In this document: piece after piece, positions 1-5,932 of the stretch
Layout of the letters: every line of letters starts with the position of its first letter
Numbering within the stretch: the first letter of the stretch is position 1
Assembly (NCBI GenBank): GCA_024277405.1
Contig: JAJRVI010000105.1
Coordinates: 1-9,991 of the forward strand
Direction of reading: 5' to 3'
DNA from: Fidelibacterota bacterium
GTDB taxonomy: Bacteria; Bipolaricaulota; Bipolaricaulia; Bipolaricaulales; Bipolaricaulaceae
Length of the DNA: 9,991 bases
Made by a program: the position numbers and the translations under genes
The notes under the pieces: model-generated
Told to the model about the DNA's origin: nothing
Databases searched by the model: none
Seen by the model: only the letters and a program-made list of their open reading frames with translations

Positions 1-1058
1 AGACGTCCCACCCGCTGTCTCACCCCCCGGGTCGCGTTCAGCACCAGGTCCCCGGTACGTAGCACTCCGGAGTAGACCCGGACGTAGGTGAATTTCCCCA
101 TGTGGCGATCGGCTTGGACCTTGAAGGCCAGGGCTGCCAAGGGCTCGTCGTCGCTCGGGGCACGAGCCTCCTCCCGGCCCCCCCATTCTCCTACCACCGC
201 GGGCACGTCGGCGGGGGAGGGGAGGAAATCCACGATGGCGTCCAACAACCGACGCACCCCCTTGTTGCGGAAGGCGGCGCCGCAGAGGACGGGAACGAGG
301 GTCCCCCCGATGGTGCCCCGTCGCAGGGCGGCGAGGAGCTCCTCCCGGCCGGGTTCGGTGCCCTCCAGGTACTTCTCCAGAAGGGCATCGTCGGCCTCGG
401 CAGCGGCCTCGAGTAACCTCTCCCGGGCTCCTTCCGCCTCTTCCCGAAGGGCATCGGGGATCCCGGCGCGGCGGAGCTCGATCCCGTGGGGCGTTTCCTC
501 GAAGTAGATCGCCTCCATGTCGATGAGGTCCACCAGCCCCTGGAACCCCTCCTCGGCCCCGATGGGGATCACCACCGGTACGGGGTTCGTCGAGAGCTCG
601 CGACGGATCTCTTCCACCACGGCCCAGAAGTCCGCGCCCACCCGGTCCATCTTGTTGATGAACGCGATCCGGGGAACACGGTACTTTTCCGCCTGGTGCC
701 ACACCGCCTCCGACTGGGGTTGGACCCCGCCCACGGCACAGAAGAGGGCCACCGTCCCGTCCACCACCCGCAGGGACCGCTCCACCTCGGCGGTGAAGTC
801 CACGTGGCCCGGGGTGTCGATGATGTTTATCCGGTGGTCGCGCCAGTAGACCGAGGTCACGGCGGAGGTGATGGTGATGCCCCGCTCCTTCTCCTGGGGC
901 ATCCAGTCCATGGTGGCCTCGCCGTCGTGGACCTCGCCGATCTTGTGCTTCTTCCCGGTGAAGTAGAGGATGCGCTCGGTGACGGTGGTCTTGCCCGCGT
1001 CGATGTGGGCCATGATACCGATGTTGCGCACCCGATATACGTTTATTTCCTTGTGCAT
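1..1058 (-). CDS. fusA: Elongation factor G, N-terminal half (partial, runs off left edge)
   Basis: Translational GTPase that drives tRNA-mRNA translocation on the ribosome in the cytoplasm. The visible 352 residues cover the G domain and the start of domain II, about half of the usual ~690. Seen motifs: P-loop AHIDAGKT (17-24), switch I ending RGITI (59-63), G3 DTPGH (81-85), G4 NKMD (135-138), G5-like CGAAF (259-263), then the FLPSP segment and the domain II start (FKVQADRHMGKFTYVRVYSG). The ATG at 1058 is supported by a strong Shine-Dalgarno (GAGGAGGAAGG) directly upstream and by the usual short N-terminal lead before the P-loop. The upstream neighbour on the same strand is a yjbQ-like gene, not rpsG, so this may be a stand-alone or second EF-G copy. 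All catalytic motifs look intact, which makes the identity very secure; the paralogue class is uncertain because the C-terminal half is missing. Confidence 0.97.
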   Translation of the reverse strand, partial: MHKEINVYRVRNIGIMAHIDAGKTTVTERILYFTGKKHKIGEVHDGEATMDWMPQEKERGITITSAVTSVYWRDHRINIIDTPGHVDFTAEVERSLRVVDGTVALFCAVGGVQPQSEAVWHQAEKYRVPRIAFINKMDRVGADFWAVVEEIRRELSTNPVPVVIPIGAEEGFQGLVDLIDMEAIYFEETPHGIELRRAGIPDALREEAEGARERLLEAAAEADDALLEKYLEGTEPGREELLAALRRGTIGGTLVPVLCGAAFRNKGVRRLLDAIVDFLPSPADVPAVVGEWGGREEARAPSDDEPLAALAFKVQADRHMGKFTYVRVYSGVLRTGDLVLNATRGVRQRVGR

Positions 1059-1080
1059 CCTTCCTCCTCGGATCGGGACA

Positions 1081-1110
1081 AAAGAAAAAAGCCCTGGCGG
1101 GCGCCAAGGC
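1081..1110 (-). terminator. Intrinsic (Rho-independent) terminator between yjbQ-like gene and fusA
   Basis: Read on the minus strand, GCCTTGGC and GCCAGGGC form an 8-bp stem (one G-U pair) around the tetraloop GCCC, followed at once by TTTTTTCTTT. This is a textbook intrinsic terminator for transcripts coming from the yjbQ-like gene. It ends about 22 bases before the fusA ATG, which leaves no room for a separate fusA promoter downstream of it. It may therefore also act as a leader attenuator for fusA. Confidence 0.82.
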
Positions 1111-1135
1111 TTCCCTGCCTTACGCTCCCTGAATT

Positions 1136-1154
1136 CCGTCCCCGGTGGGGACGG
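1136..1154. repeat. Perfect 8-bp inverted repeat in the yjbQ-fusA gap
   Basis: CCGTCCCC and GGGGACGG flank a 3-base loop, a perfect GC-rich inverted repeat. In the minus-strand transcript it folds 26 bases upstream of the terminator stem. There is no T-tract after it, so it is not itself an intrinsic terminator. It could be a leader RNA stem, an mRNA 3'-end stabiliser for the yjbQ-like transcript, or a protein site. Confidence 0.5.
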
Positions 1155-1157
1155 GAA

Positions 1158-1185
1158 AGGATACACCTTCTTGAGGAGAACGCAA
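1158..1185 (-). promoter_or_regulatory. Weak candidate promoter for fusA, upstream of the terminator
   Basis: On the minus strand TTGCGT (1185-1180) and TATCCT (1163-1158) are spaced by 16 bases, matching the sigma70 boxes at 3 of 6 and 4 of 6 positions. Transcription would start near 1151 and run through the terminator before reaching fusA. This is offered only because no promoter can fit between terminator and fusA. The match is poor and could be chance. Confidence 0.18.
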
Positions 1186-1207
1186 GCCTATTTCCGCCTG
1201 AGCCGGA

Positions 1208-1624
1208 TCATTCGCCGATGATCTTGATGAGCACGCGCTTGGGGCGGCGGCCGTCGAACTCCCCGTAGAAGATCTGCTCCCACGGCCCGAAGTCCAGCTT
1301 CCCATCCGTGATCGCTACCACCACCTCCCGCCCCATGATCTGGCGTTTGAGGTGGGCGTCGGCGTTGTCCTCCCCGGTGAGGTTGTGCTTGTAGCGCTTC
1401 GGGTCGTATGGCGCTAAGCCCTCGAGCCACTTCAGGAAGTCCTCGTGCAGGCCCTCCTCATCGTCGTTGATGAAGACGGAAGAGGTGATGTGCATGGCGT
1501 TCACGAGGCACAACCCTTCCTTGACGCCGCTTTCCCGCACCGCCTCCTCCACCTGGGGAGTGATGTTGATCAGGGCCATCCGGGCCTCGGTATTGAACCA
1601 AAGCTCCTTACGGTAGGTCTTCAT
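1208..1624 (-). CDS. yjbQ: UPF0047 / YjbQ-family protein
   Basis: A 138-residue protein of the UPF0047 (YjbQ) family, which is usually about 130-140 residues long, so it looks full length. Seen: MHITSSVFIN (44-53), YKHN (78-81), ADAHLKRQ (89-96) and the family-typical C-terminal block with GPWEQIFYGEFDG (113-125). The three histidines 45, 80 and 91 are the likely active-site or metal-binding residues (inference from conservation). E. coli YjbQ shows weak thiamine-phosphate synthase activity, but the physiological role of the family is unsettled. The ATG at 1624 is chosen over an upstream in-frame start at 1741 because AAGGAGG lies 6 bases before it and the upstream extension would run into the divergent ispG. 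The gene lies 149 bp upstream of fusA on the same strand and ends before an intrinsic terminator. Confidence 0.9.
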   Translation of the reverse strand: MKTYRKELWFNTEARMALINITPQVEEAVRESGVKEGLCLVNAMHITSSVFINDDEEGLHEDFLKWLEGLAPYDPKRYKHNLTGEDNADAHLKRQIMGREVVVAITDGKLDFGPWEQIFYGEFDGRRPKRVLIKIIGE

Positions 1625-1682
1625 ACCGGCCTCCTTCGTTCCCGGTTTCCTCCCTCGGGGAATCCTGATAGGATAAACCGCG
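1625..1682. promoter_or_regulatory. Divergent intergenic spacer with palindrome and candidate ispG promoter
   Basis: This 58-bp spacer separates the yjbQ-like gene (minus) from ispG (plus), so both promoters must lie in or near it. A palindrome ATCCT-GAT-AGGAT covers 1662-1674. On the plus strand TG-A-TAGGAT (1666-1674) resembles an extended -10 element with a poor -35 (TTTCCT, 1646-1651). A start site 7 bases on would fall almost on the ispG ATG at 1683, implying a leaderless or very short leader. On the minus strand TATCCT (1675-1670) is a possible -10 for the yjbQ-like gene. All of this is weak; the strong item is the SD of the yjbQ-like gene. Confidence 0.35.
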
Positions 1683-2768
1683 ATGGAGCGGAGGAGGAGT
1701 CGGGTGGTAAGGGTGGGGGGTCTCCTCATCGGGGGCGACAACCCCGTGGCGGTTCAGTCCATGACCAACACTCCCACCTCGGATATTCCCGCGACCGTGG
1801 CCCAGATCCGCGCGCTCCAGGCCGCGGGCTGTGAGCTCGTGCGGGTGGCGGTTCCGGACATGGACTCCGCCCGGGCCATTCGGGAGATAAAGAGGGAGGT
1901 GTCGGTCCCCATCGCGGCCGACATCCACTACGATCCGCGGTTGGCCCGCGCGGCCCTGGAGGCGGGGGCGGATAAGCTCCGCCTGAACCCGGGGAACATC
2001 CGCGATCCCGCGGCGATCCGGGAGATCGCGGCCCGCGCTGCGGAGAAGGGGGTGCCTATCCGGGTAGGGGTCAACGCCGGATCCCTGGATGAGCGGTTCC
2101 TGAAGGGCGGGGAGGTGACCCCCGAGGGGATGGTCGAGGCCGCACTGTGGGAGATCTCCCTGCTGGAGGACGTGGGGTTCCGGGACATCGTGGTCTCCCT
2201 CAAGGCCGCGGACGTCGGCCTCACGGTGGAGGCGAACCGGCTGCTCGCCCGGGAGGGGGGCTGGCCGTTGCATCTGGGGATCACCGAGCCCGGCCCGGAC
2301 CTCGAGGGCACCGTGAAATCGGCGGTGGGGATCGGGATCCTGCTCTGGGAGGGGATCGGGGACACCGTCCGTGTCTCCCTTCCCGGGGACCCGGTGCGGG
2401 AGGTGGAGGTGGCGTGGGAGATCCTGAAGGCCCTGGGCCTTCGGTACCGGGGCCCGAGCTTCGTGGTCTGTCCCACCTGCGGCCGCACCGGGATCGATAT
2501 CCCCGGGATCGCCGCCGAGCTCCGCCGCCGCCTCGCGGACATGGAGGAGCCGGTGACCATCGCGGTGATGGGGTGCCCGGTGAACGGGCTCGAGGAGGTG
2601 CGCCGGGCCGACTACGGGATCCTGGGGGGAAAGGGGCACGGGACGATCTACGCCCATGGGAAGGTGGTGCGGGCCAAGGTGCCGGAGCAGCGGCTCGTGG
2701 AGGAGTTCCTCCAGGTGGTGCGCGGGGAGCGGGCGGGACATGCCGCGGGGTCCGGGGGTTCCCCTTGA
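1683..2768 (+). CDS. ispG: 4-hydroxy-3-methylbut-2-enyl diphosphate synthase (IspG/GcpE)
   Basis: Penultimate enzyme of the MEP isoprenoid pathway: a cytoplasmic [4Fe-4S] enzyme that converts 2-C-methyl-D-erythritol 2,4-cyclodiphosphate to HMBPP. At 361 residues it is the short bacterial two-domain form. Seen: N-terminal GGDNPVAVQSMTNT (17-30), the TIM-barrel strands PIAADIHYD (76-84) and LRLNPGNI (99-106), and the cluster ligands Cys263, Cys266 (CPTC) and Cys298, spaced as in E. coli (270, 273, 305). Glu305 corresponds to the fourth ligand Glu312. The block after Cys298 reads CPVNGLEEV, where the family normally has NGPGE, so proline and glycine are replaced while the ligand Glu is kept. There is no good Shine-Dalgarno (only AGGA at 1670-1673), but the start fits the family N-terminus. 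The last ~12 residues (GHAAGSGGSP end) form a low-complexity tail overlapping the next promoter. Confidence 0.96.
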   Translation: MERRRSRVVRVGGLLIGGDNPVAVQSMTNTPTSDIPATVAQIRALQAAGCELVRVAVPDMDSARAIREIKREVSVPIAADIHYDPRLARAALEAGADKLRLNPGNIRDPAAIREIAARAAEKGVPIRVGVNAGSLDERFLKGGEVTPEGMVEAALWEISLLEDVGFRDIVVSLKAADVGLTVEANRLLAREGGWPLHLGITEPGPDLEGTVKSAVGIGILLWEGIGDTVRVSLPGDPVREVEVAWEILKALGLRYRGPSFVVCPTCGRTGIDIPGIAAELRRRLADMEEPVTIAVMGCPVNGLEEVRRADYGILGGKGHGTIYAHGKVVRAKVPEQRLVEEFLQVVRGERAGHAAGSGGSP

Positions 2769-2793
2769 CCAAATAGGTGCAAATTTCTATAAT
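2765..2793 (+). promoter_or_regulatory. Strong sigma70-type promoter for the deoR-ugp operon
   Basis: TTGACC (2765-2770) and TATAAT (2788-2793) are separated by exactly 17 bases, within a locally AT-rich stretch of an otherwise GC-rich window. The -35 box overlaps the ispG stop codon (2766-2768). The predicted start site lies near 2800, giving a leader of about 24 bases before the regulator ATG at 2824. This is the best promoter in the window. Confidence 0.9.
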
Positions 2794-2801
2794 GTTATCG
2801 C

Positions 2802-2820
2802 AACAAAAGAAAAACAAACG
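2802..2820 (+). promoter_or_regulatory. Candidate operator: A-rich direct repeat in the regulator leader
   Basis: AACAAAAG (2802-2809) and AACAAACG (2813-2820) are near-identical 8-mers with an 11-bp period, one helical turn, placed at the predicted transcription start. DeoR-family sugar regulators often bind A/T-rich direct repeats next to their own promoters, so this is a plausible autoregulatory site. A related A-rich stretch (3628-3640) lies before ugpB. The low complexity makes chance similarity possible. Confidence 0.4.
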
Positions 2821-2823
2821 CAA

Positions 2824-3585
2824 ATGCTGACCGAACAAAGGCGCCGCCTCATCCTCGAGGAGCTCCGTCGGCGGGGGGTCGTCAAGACCTCGGAACTCTC
2901 GCGGTTGTTTTCCGTCTCCCAGATGACCATCCGCAACGACCTGAACGCCCTGGCCCGGGAAGGGAAGCTGGTGCGTATCCACGGCGGGGCGATGGTGAAG
3001 GAGTGGGTGACCACGGAACCCTCGTACCAGGAAAAGGCCTCCCTGAACATCGAGGAGAAGCGCCGTATCGCGCGGAAGGCCGCCGAGCTCATCGAGCCCG
3101 GGATGGCCATCTTCATCGGGAACGGCTCCACCACCATGCAGCTCGTGAAGGCCATTCCCCCCGACCTGGGCCTACGGGTATTCACCAACGCCCTCAACCA
3201 CGCCATGGAGCTGACCCAGGTCCCCGGAGTGGATGTATACGTGATCGGGGGGTATCTGCGGGGGGTTTCGTATGCCATGGTGGGGCGGCTCGCGAAGAGG
3301 GCCTTGGAGGACGTTTACTTCGACGTCGCGTTCCTGGGCGCCAACGGGATATCGTTGGAACACGGGGTGACGATCCCCTCACTGGAGGAGGCGGATACCG
3401 CCGCCGAGATCCTGCGCCATTCGCGGCGGCGGGTGATCCTCGCCGATCACACCAAGTTCGGCGTGGTTACCCACGGGAAGATCGTGGATCTATCGGAGGT
3501 GGACGTCATCATCACCGATTCCGACATCGATCCCGAATTCGCCTCAGCCTTTGCCGAGCTGGACCTGGAACTCCATCTCGCGTAG
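2824..3585 (+). CDS. DeoR-family transcriptional regulator (GlpR-like)
   Basis: A 253-residue cytoplasmic DNA-binding regulator of the DeoR family, whose members are usually ~250 residues and respond to sugar phosphates. An N-terminal winged helix-turn-helix covers about residues 3-57 (VKTSELSRLFSVSQMTIRNDL at 20-40, then the wing KLVRIHGGA). The DeoRC sensor domain follows at about 75-235, with GNGSTTMQL (99-107), TNAL (121-124), IGG (141-143), FLGANGI (170-176) and ADHTKFG (207-213). The phosphate-binding region reads GNGSTT where many members have DxGTT. The start at 2824 is taken because it is the family N-terminus and lies about 24 bases after the predicted transcription start; an in-frame start at 2656 would be upstream of the promoter. 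There is no clear Shine-Dalgarno, which suggests low expression. It sits directly before the ugp genes, so glycerol-3-phosphate is the likely effector by analogy with GlpR (inference). Confidence 0.93.
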   Translation: MLTEQRRRLILEELRRRGVVKTSELSRLFSVSQMTIRNDLNALAREGKLVRIHGGAMVKEWVTTEPSYQEKASLNIEEKRRIARKAAELIEPGMAIFIGNGSTTMQLVKAIPPDLGLRVFTNALNHAMELTQVPGVDVYVIGGYLRGVSYAMVGRLAKRALEDVYFDVAFLGANGISLEHGVTIPSLEEADTAAEILRHSRRRVILADHTKFGVVTHGKIVDLSEVDVIITDSDIDPEFASAFAELDLELHLA

Positions 3586-3627
3586 AAGGGGGGTGAGAGG
3601 GAAGGAGGGAGTGCGTTTTTCAGCGTG

Positions 3628-3640
3628 AAAGACAAATAAG
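3628..3640 (+). promoter_or_regulatory. A-rich motif before ugpB, resembling the regulator-leader motif
   Basis: AAAGACAAATAAG (3628-3640) matches AAAGAAAAACAAA (2806-2818) at 10 of 13 positions. It lies in the 67-73-bp gap between the regulator gene and ugpB, just upstream of the ugpB Shine-Dalgarno. It may be a second binding site for the DeoR-family protein. I found no convincing promoter in this gap, so ugpB is probably transcribed with the regulator. Confidence 0.3.
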
Positions 3641-3642
3641 TT

Positions 3643-3661
3643 AGGAGGTGTATTGACGGTG
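3643..3661 (+). promoter_or_regulatory. ugpB ribosome binding site with two possible start codons
   Basis: AGGAGGTG (3643-3650) is a near-perfect Shine-Dalgarno. Two in-frame starts follow: TTG at 3653 (4 bases after AGGAGG) and GTG at 3659 (10 bases after). GTG is preferred because it is the stronger codon, the spacing is more normal, and the signal peptide then begins MRRF. The choice changes the protein by two residues only. Confidence 0.6.
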
Positions 3662-4969
3662 AGACGTTTCCTCGTCGTTTCGTTGGTGTTGCTGTTCGCG
3701 GTCGGGCTGGCCCTGGGCCAGGACAAGATCAAGATCACCTTCTGGCACGCCATGGGCGGCTGGCGCGTGCCCTTCATCGAACGCATGGTCCAGGACTTCA
3801 ACCTCACCCACCCCTGGATCGAGGTTACCGTCGAGTACAAGGGCTCGTACACCGACACCCTGAATGCGGCGCTGGCCGCCGCCCGCGCAGGGGCGGGCCC
3901 CCACGTGTTCCACTCCTTCGAGGTGGGGACCCAACTTCTTGTGGACTCCGGGATCATCGTCCCCTTGGAGGACCTGATCGATAAGTTCAACCTCATCGTC
4001 CCATGGGAGGACTACATCGACCCGGTGCTCAACTACTATCGCATCGGTGGGCGCCTTTACTGCATGCCGTGGAACTCCTCCAACCCCATCGTTTACTACA
4101 ACAAAACGATCATGGATAAGCTCGGAATCGAGGTCCCGCGCAAGCCCACCTATAGCGATATCTACGAGATCAGCAAGAAAGTCGTGGAGTCCGGACTGGC
4201 GGAGTACGGGATCACATGGCCGGTCCACTCGTGGTTCTTCGAGCAGTGGATGGCCGAACAGGGGGTGGATCTCGTGAACAATAATAACGGTCGCACCGGA
4301 TACGCCACCGAGATCAACCTCCTGGATCCCGCCGCCATCCGGATCGTGGAGTGGTGGAAGAAGCTCTACGATGAGGGGCTGTGGGTAAGCCCGGGCCGCT
4401 CCTGGTCGCAGGCGCGCCAGATCTTTGTCTCCGGCCAGTCCGCCATGCTTATCTCCTCCACCTCCGACGTCACCGCCATGGAGAACGCCGCGGTGGAGCA
4501 GGGCTTCGAGCTTGGCACCGCCTTCCTCCCAGTCCCCGACGGAATTGAGCGCCACGGTGTCATCATCGGCGGCGGCGCTCTGTGGGTGACCAAGGACCAC
4601 CCCGACGAAGAGCTCCAGGCAGCGGCCGAGTTCGTGGTGTGGATGACCCAGGTGGCCCAGACCATCCGCTGGCACCAGGGGACGGGATATTTCCCCATCC
4701 GCAAGACCGCTCTTAAGGCGCTGGACATGGAGGGCTGGTTCGTGCGGTTCCCCAACTACCGCACCGCTTTCGATCAGCTCATCGAGACCAAGCTCATCAC
4801 CGCCACCCAGGGGGCCCTCATGGGCACCTTCGTGGAGGCCCGCTCCACCATTCTCGACGCCGTCGAAGCAGTGCTCGCCGGCGAGAAGGGTATCGAGGAG
4901 GCCCTGAAGGAGGCCAAGGCCCTCATCGATCAGTCCCTCCAGGATTACAAGGAGCTTGTGGGCGGCTGA
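3659..4969 (+). CDS. ugpB: Periplasmic glycerol-3-phosphate / glycerophosphodiester-binding protein (UgpB-like)
   Basis: ABC-transporter solute-binding protein of the UgpB group, 436 residues as in E. coli (438). A Sec signal peptide covers residues 1-20 (MRRF, hydrophobic core, ALG before QDK); there is no lipobox cysteine, so it should be a free periplasmic protein. Features shared with E. coli UgpB rather than with general maltose or lactose binders: FWHAMGG (28-34), YKGSYTDTLNAA (60-71), EVGT (88-91), PWNSSNPIVYYNK (137-149), IIGGGALWV (302-310) and WHQGTGYFPI (338-347). The downstream permeases and diesterase support the same substrate class. A strong AGGAGGTG precedes the gene, which fits the high expression expected of a binding protein. 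The start could instead be TTG at 3653. Exact ligand (G3P, glycerophosphocholine or another glycerophosphodiester) cannot be read from the sequence. Confidence 0.9.
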   Translation: MRRFLVVSLVLLFAVGLALGQDKIKITFWHAMGGWRVPFIERMVQDFNLTHPWIEVTVEYKGSYTDTLNAALAAARAGAGPHVFHSFEVGTQLLVDSGIIVPLEDLIDKFNLIVPWEDYIDPVLNYYRIGGRLYCMPWNSSNPIVYYNKTIMDKLGIEVPRKPTYSDIYEISKKVVESGLAEYGITWPVHSWFFEQWMAEQGVDLVNNNNGRTGYATEINLLDPAAIRIVEWWKKLYDEGLWVSPGRSWSQARQIFVSGQSAMLISSTSDVTAMENAAVEQGFELGTAFLPVPDGIERHGVIIGGGALWVTKDHPDEELQAAAEFVVWMTQVAQTIRWHQGTGYFPIRKTALKALDMEGWFVRFPNYRTAFDQLIETKLITATQGALMGTFVEARSTILDAVEAVLAGEKGIEEALKEAKALIDQSLQDYKELVGG

Positions 4970-4982
4970 TCTCTTCGGGCTC

Positions 4983-5019
4983 AAGGGGGGAGCTCTCTGC
5001 AAAGGGGGGCTCCCCCTTT
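4983..5019 (+). promoter_or_regulatory. Intercistronic hairpin between ugpB and ugpA with two alternative folds
   Basis: Two hairpins compete for one 3' arm. The long fold pairs 4983-4993 with 5009-5019 (11 pairs including one G-U, 15-base loop). The short fold pairs AAAGGGGG (5001-5008) with CCCCCTTT (5012-5019), 8 perfect pairs with a 3-base loop. Only TTTAAAATT follows, not a full U-tract, so this is at most a leaky terminator. Hairpins after binding-protein genes in ABC operons commonly protect the upstream mRNA and lower permease expression; that role is inferred here. Confidence 0.65.
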
Positions 5020-5044
5020 AAAATTGCGGCGCTGAGAGGGGGAA

Positions 5045-5932
5045 ATGAGGAGCAAGTTCCCGAGTAAATGGCTTCCGTACCTCCTGTTGCTCCCCACACT
5101 CGCCCTGTGTGCCATCTTCCTCTACTACCCGGTGATACAGACCTTCCGCCTGAGCACTTATCGCGCCATCCTCATGGGGCTTCACAGGAAATACGTGGGG
5201 TTCGAGAACTACGTCCGTCTTTTCACGTCCGCGGATTATCTCCACAGTTTCACCATCACCTTCATCTTCGCCGTGGGGGTGGTAGTGCTTGGGCTTGCAA
5301 TCTCTTTGGCCATCGCGCTTCTCGCTAACCACAAGATCCGTGGGGCTCGGATCTATCGGCTCCTTTTGATCTGGCCTTATGCGCTCTCGCCGGCTGTCGC
5401 GGGCTCCATTTGGCTTTTCCTCTTGAACCCCACTGCCGGGGTGGTCAATTACTTCATGAAAGCGCTCTTCGGCATAAGCCCCGATTGGCTCACCGACGGC
5501 CGTTTGGCGTTGCTCGCTGTCACCATCGCCGCCATGTGGAAGAACCTCGGTTATAACATCGTCTTCTTCCTCGCCGGCCTCCAGAACCTCCCCGGCGAGA
5601 TCCTGGAGGCGGCCAGGGTGGATGGGGCCGGGCCGTGGACCACGTTCTGGCGGGTGACCTTCCCCCTCCTATCCCCCACCACCTTCTTCCTCTTGATCAT
5701 GAACCTGATCTACGCCTTTTTCGGGGGGTTCGGGCTCATCATGGTGATGACGGAAGGCGGTCCCAATAAAGCCACCAACATCCTCATCTTCAACCTCTAT
5801 CAGGACGCCTTCCGGTTCCACAAATGGGGATTGGCCGCGGCTCAATCCGTGATCCTCTTCATCATGGTGGTGGCTTTGACCTTGATCCAGTTCCGCACCA
5901 CGGGAAGGAGGGTCCACTATGGCGGCCAGTAA
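5045..5932 (+). CDS. ugpA: ABC transporter permease, UgpA-like
   Basis: Inner-membrane permease subunit of the glycerol-3-phosphate/glycerophosphodiester importer, 295 residues, the same as E. coli UgpA. About six membrane segments are visible, near residues 10-32, 70-94, 104-127, 153-178, 208-232 and 262-283. The cytoplasmic EAA loop, which contacts the ATPase, is intact: EAARVDGAGPWTTFWRVTFP (188-207). UgpA-like stretches include KWLPYLLLLP (8-17), LIWPYALSPAVAG (108-120), LIYAFFGGFG (221-230) and the end AAQSVILF (265-272). GAGAGGGGG precedes the ATG. The gene follows ugpB after a 75-bp gap with a hairpin and overlaps ugpE by 14 bases. No ATPase gene is found beside it. Confidence 0.92.
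   Translation: MRSKFPSKWLPYLLLLPTLALCAIFLYYPVIQTFRLSTYRAILMGLHRKYVGFENYVRLFTSADYLHSFTITFIFAVGVVVLGLAISLAIALLANHKIRGARIYRLLLIWPYALSPAVAGSIWLFLLNPTAGVVNYFMKALFGISPDWLTDGRLALLAVTIAAMWKNLGYNIVFFLAGLQNLPGEILEAARVDGAGPWTTFWRVTFPLLSPTTFFLLIMNLIYAFFGGFGLIMVMTEGGPNKATNILIFNLYQDAFRFHKWGLAAAQSVILFIMVVALTLIQFRTTGRRVHYGGQ

Noticed and set aside
486..1268. Open reading frame of 260 codons on the plus strand over the fusA start
   Set aside because: Antisense to EF-G, whose motifs are all intact; histidine- and aspartate-rich shadow.
1608..2741. Open reading frame of 377 codons on the minus strand opposite ispG
   Set aside because: Antisense to a well-supported ispG; the translation is proline- and histidine-rich low complexity, a GC-codon artefact. 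It also runs across the yjbQ-like start region.
2656..2823. Longer N-terminus for the DeoR-family regulator starting at 2656
   Set aside because: It would lie inside ispG and upstream of the strong promoter at 2765-2793; the added residues are Trp/Ser/Arg-rich and not family-like.
3641..5002. Open reading frame of 453 codons on the minus strand opposite ugpB
   Set aside because: It lies fully antisense to a clearly recognised UgpB-like gene, its translation has no recognisable domain, and long antisense frames are common in GC-rich DNA.
4983..5019. Full operon terminator between ugpB and ugpA
   Set aside because: The stem is followed by TTTAAAATT instead of a continuous U-tract, and the downstream permease genes need transcription; treated as a leaky or stabilising hairpin.
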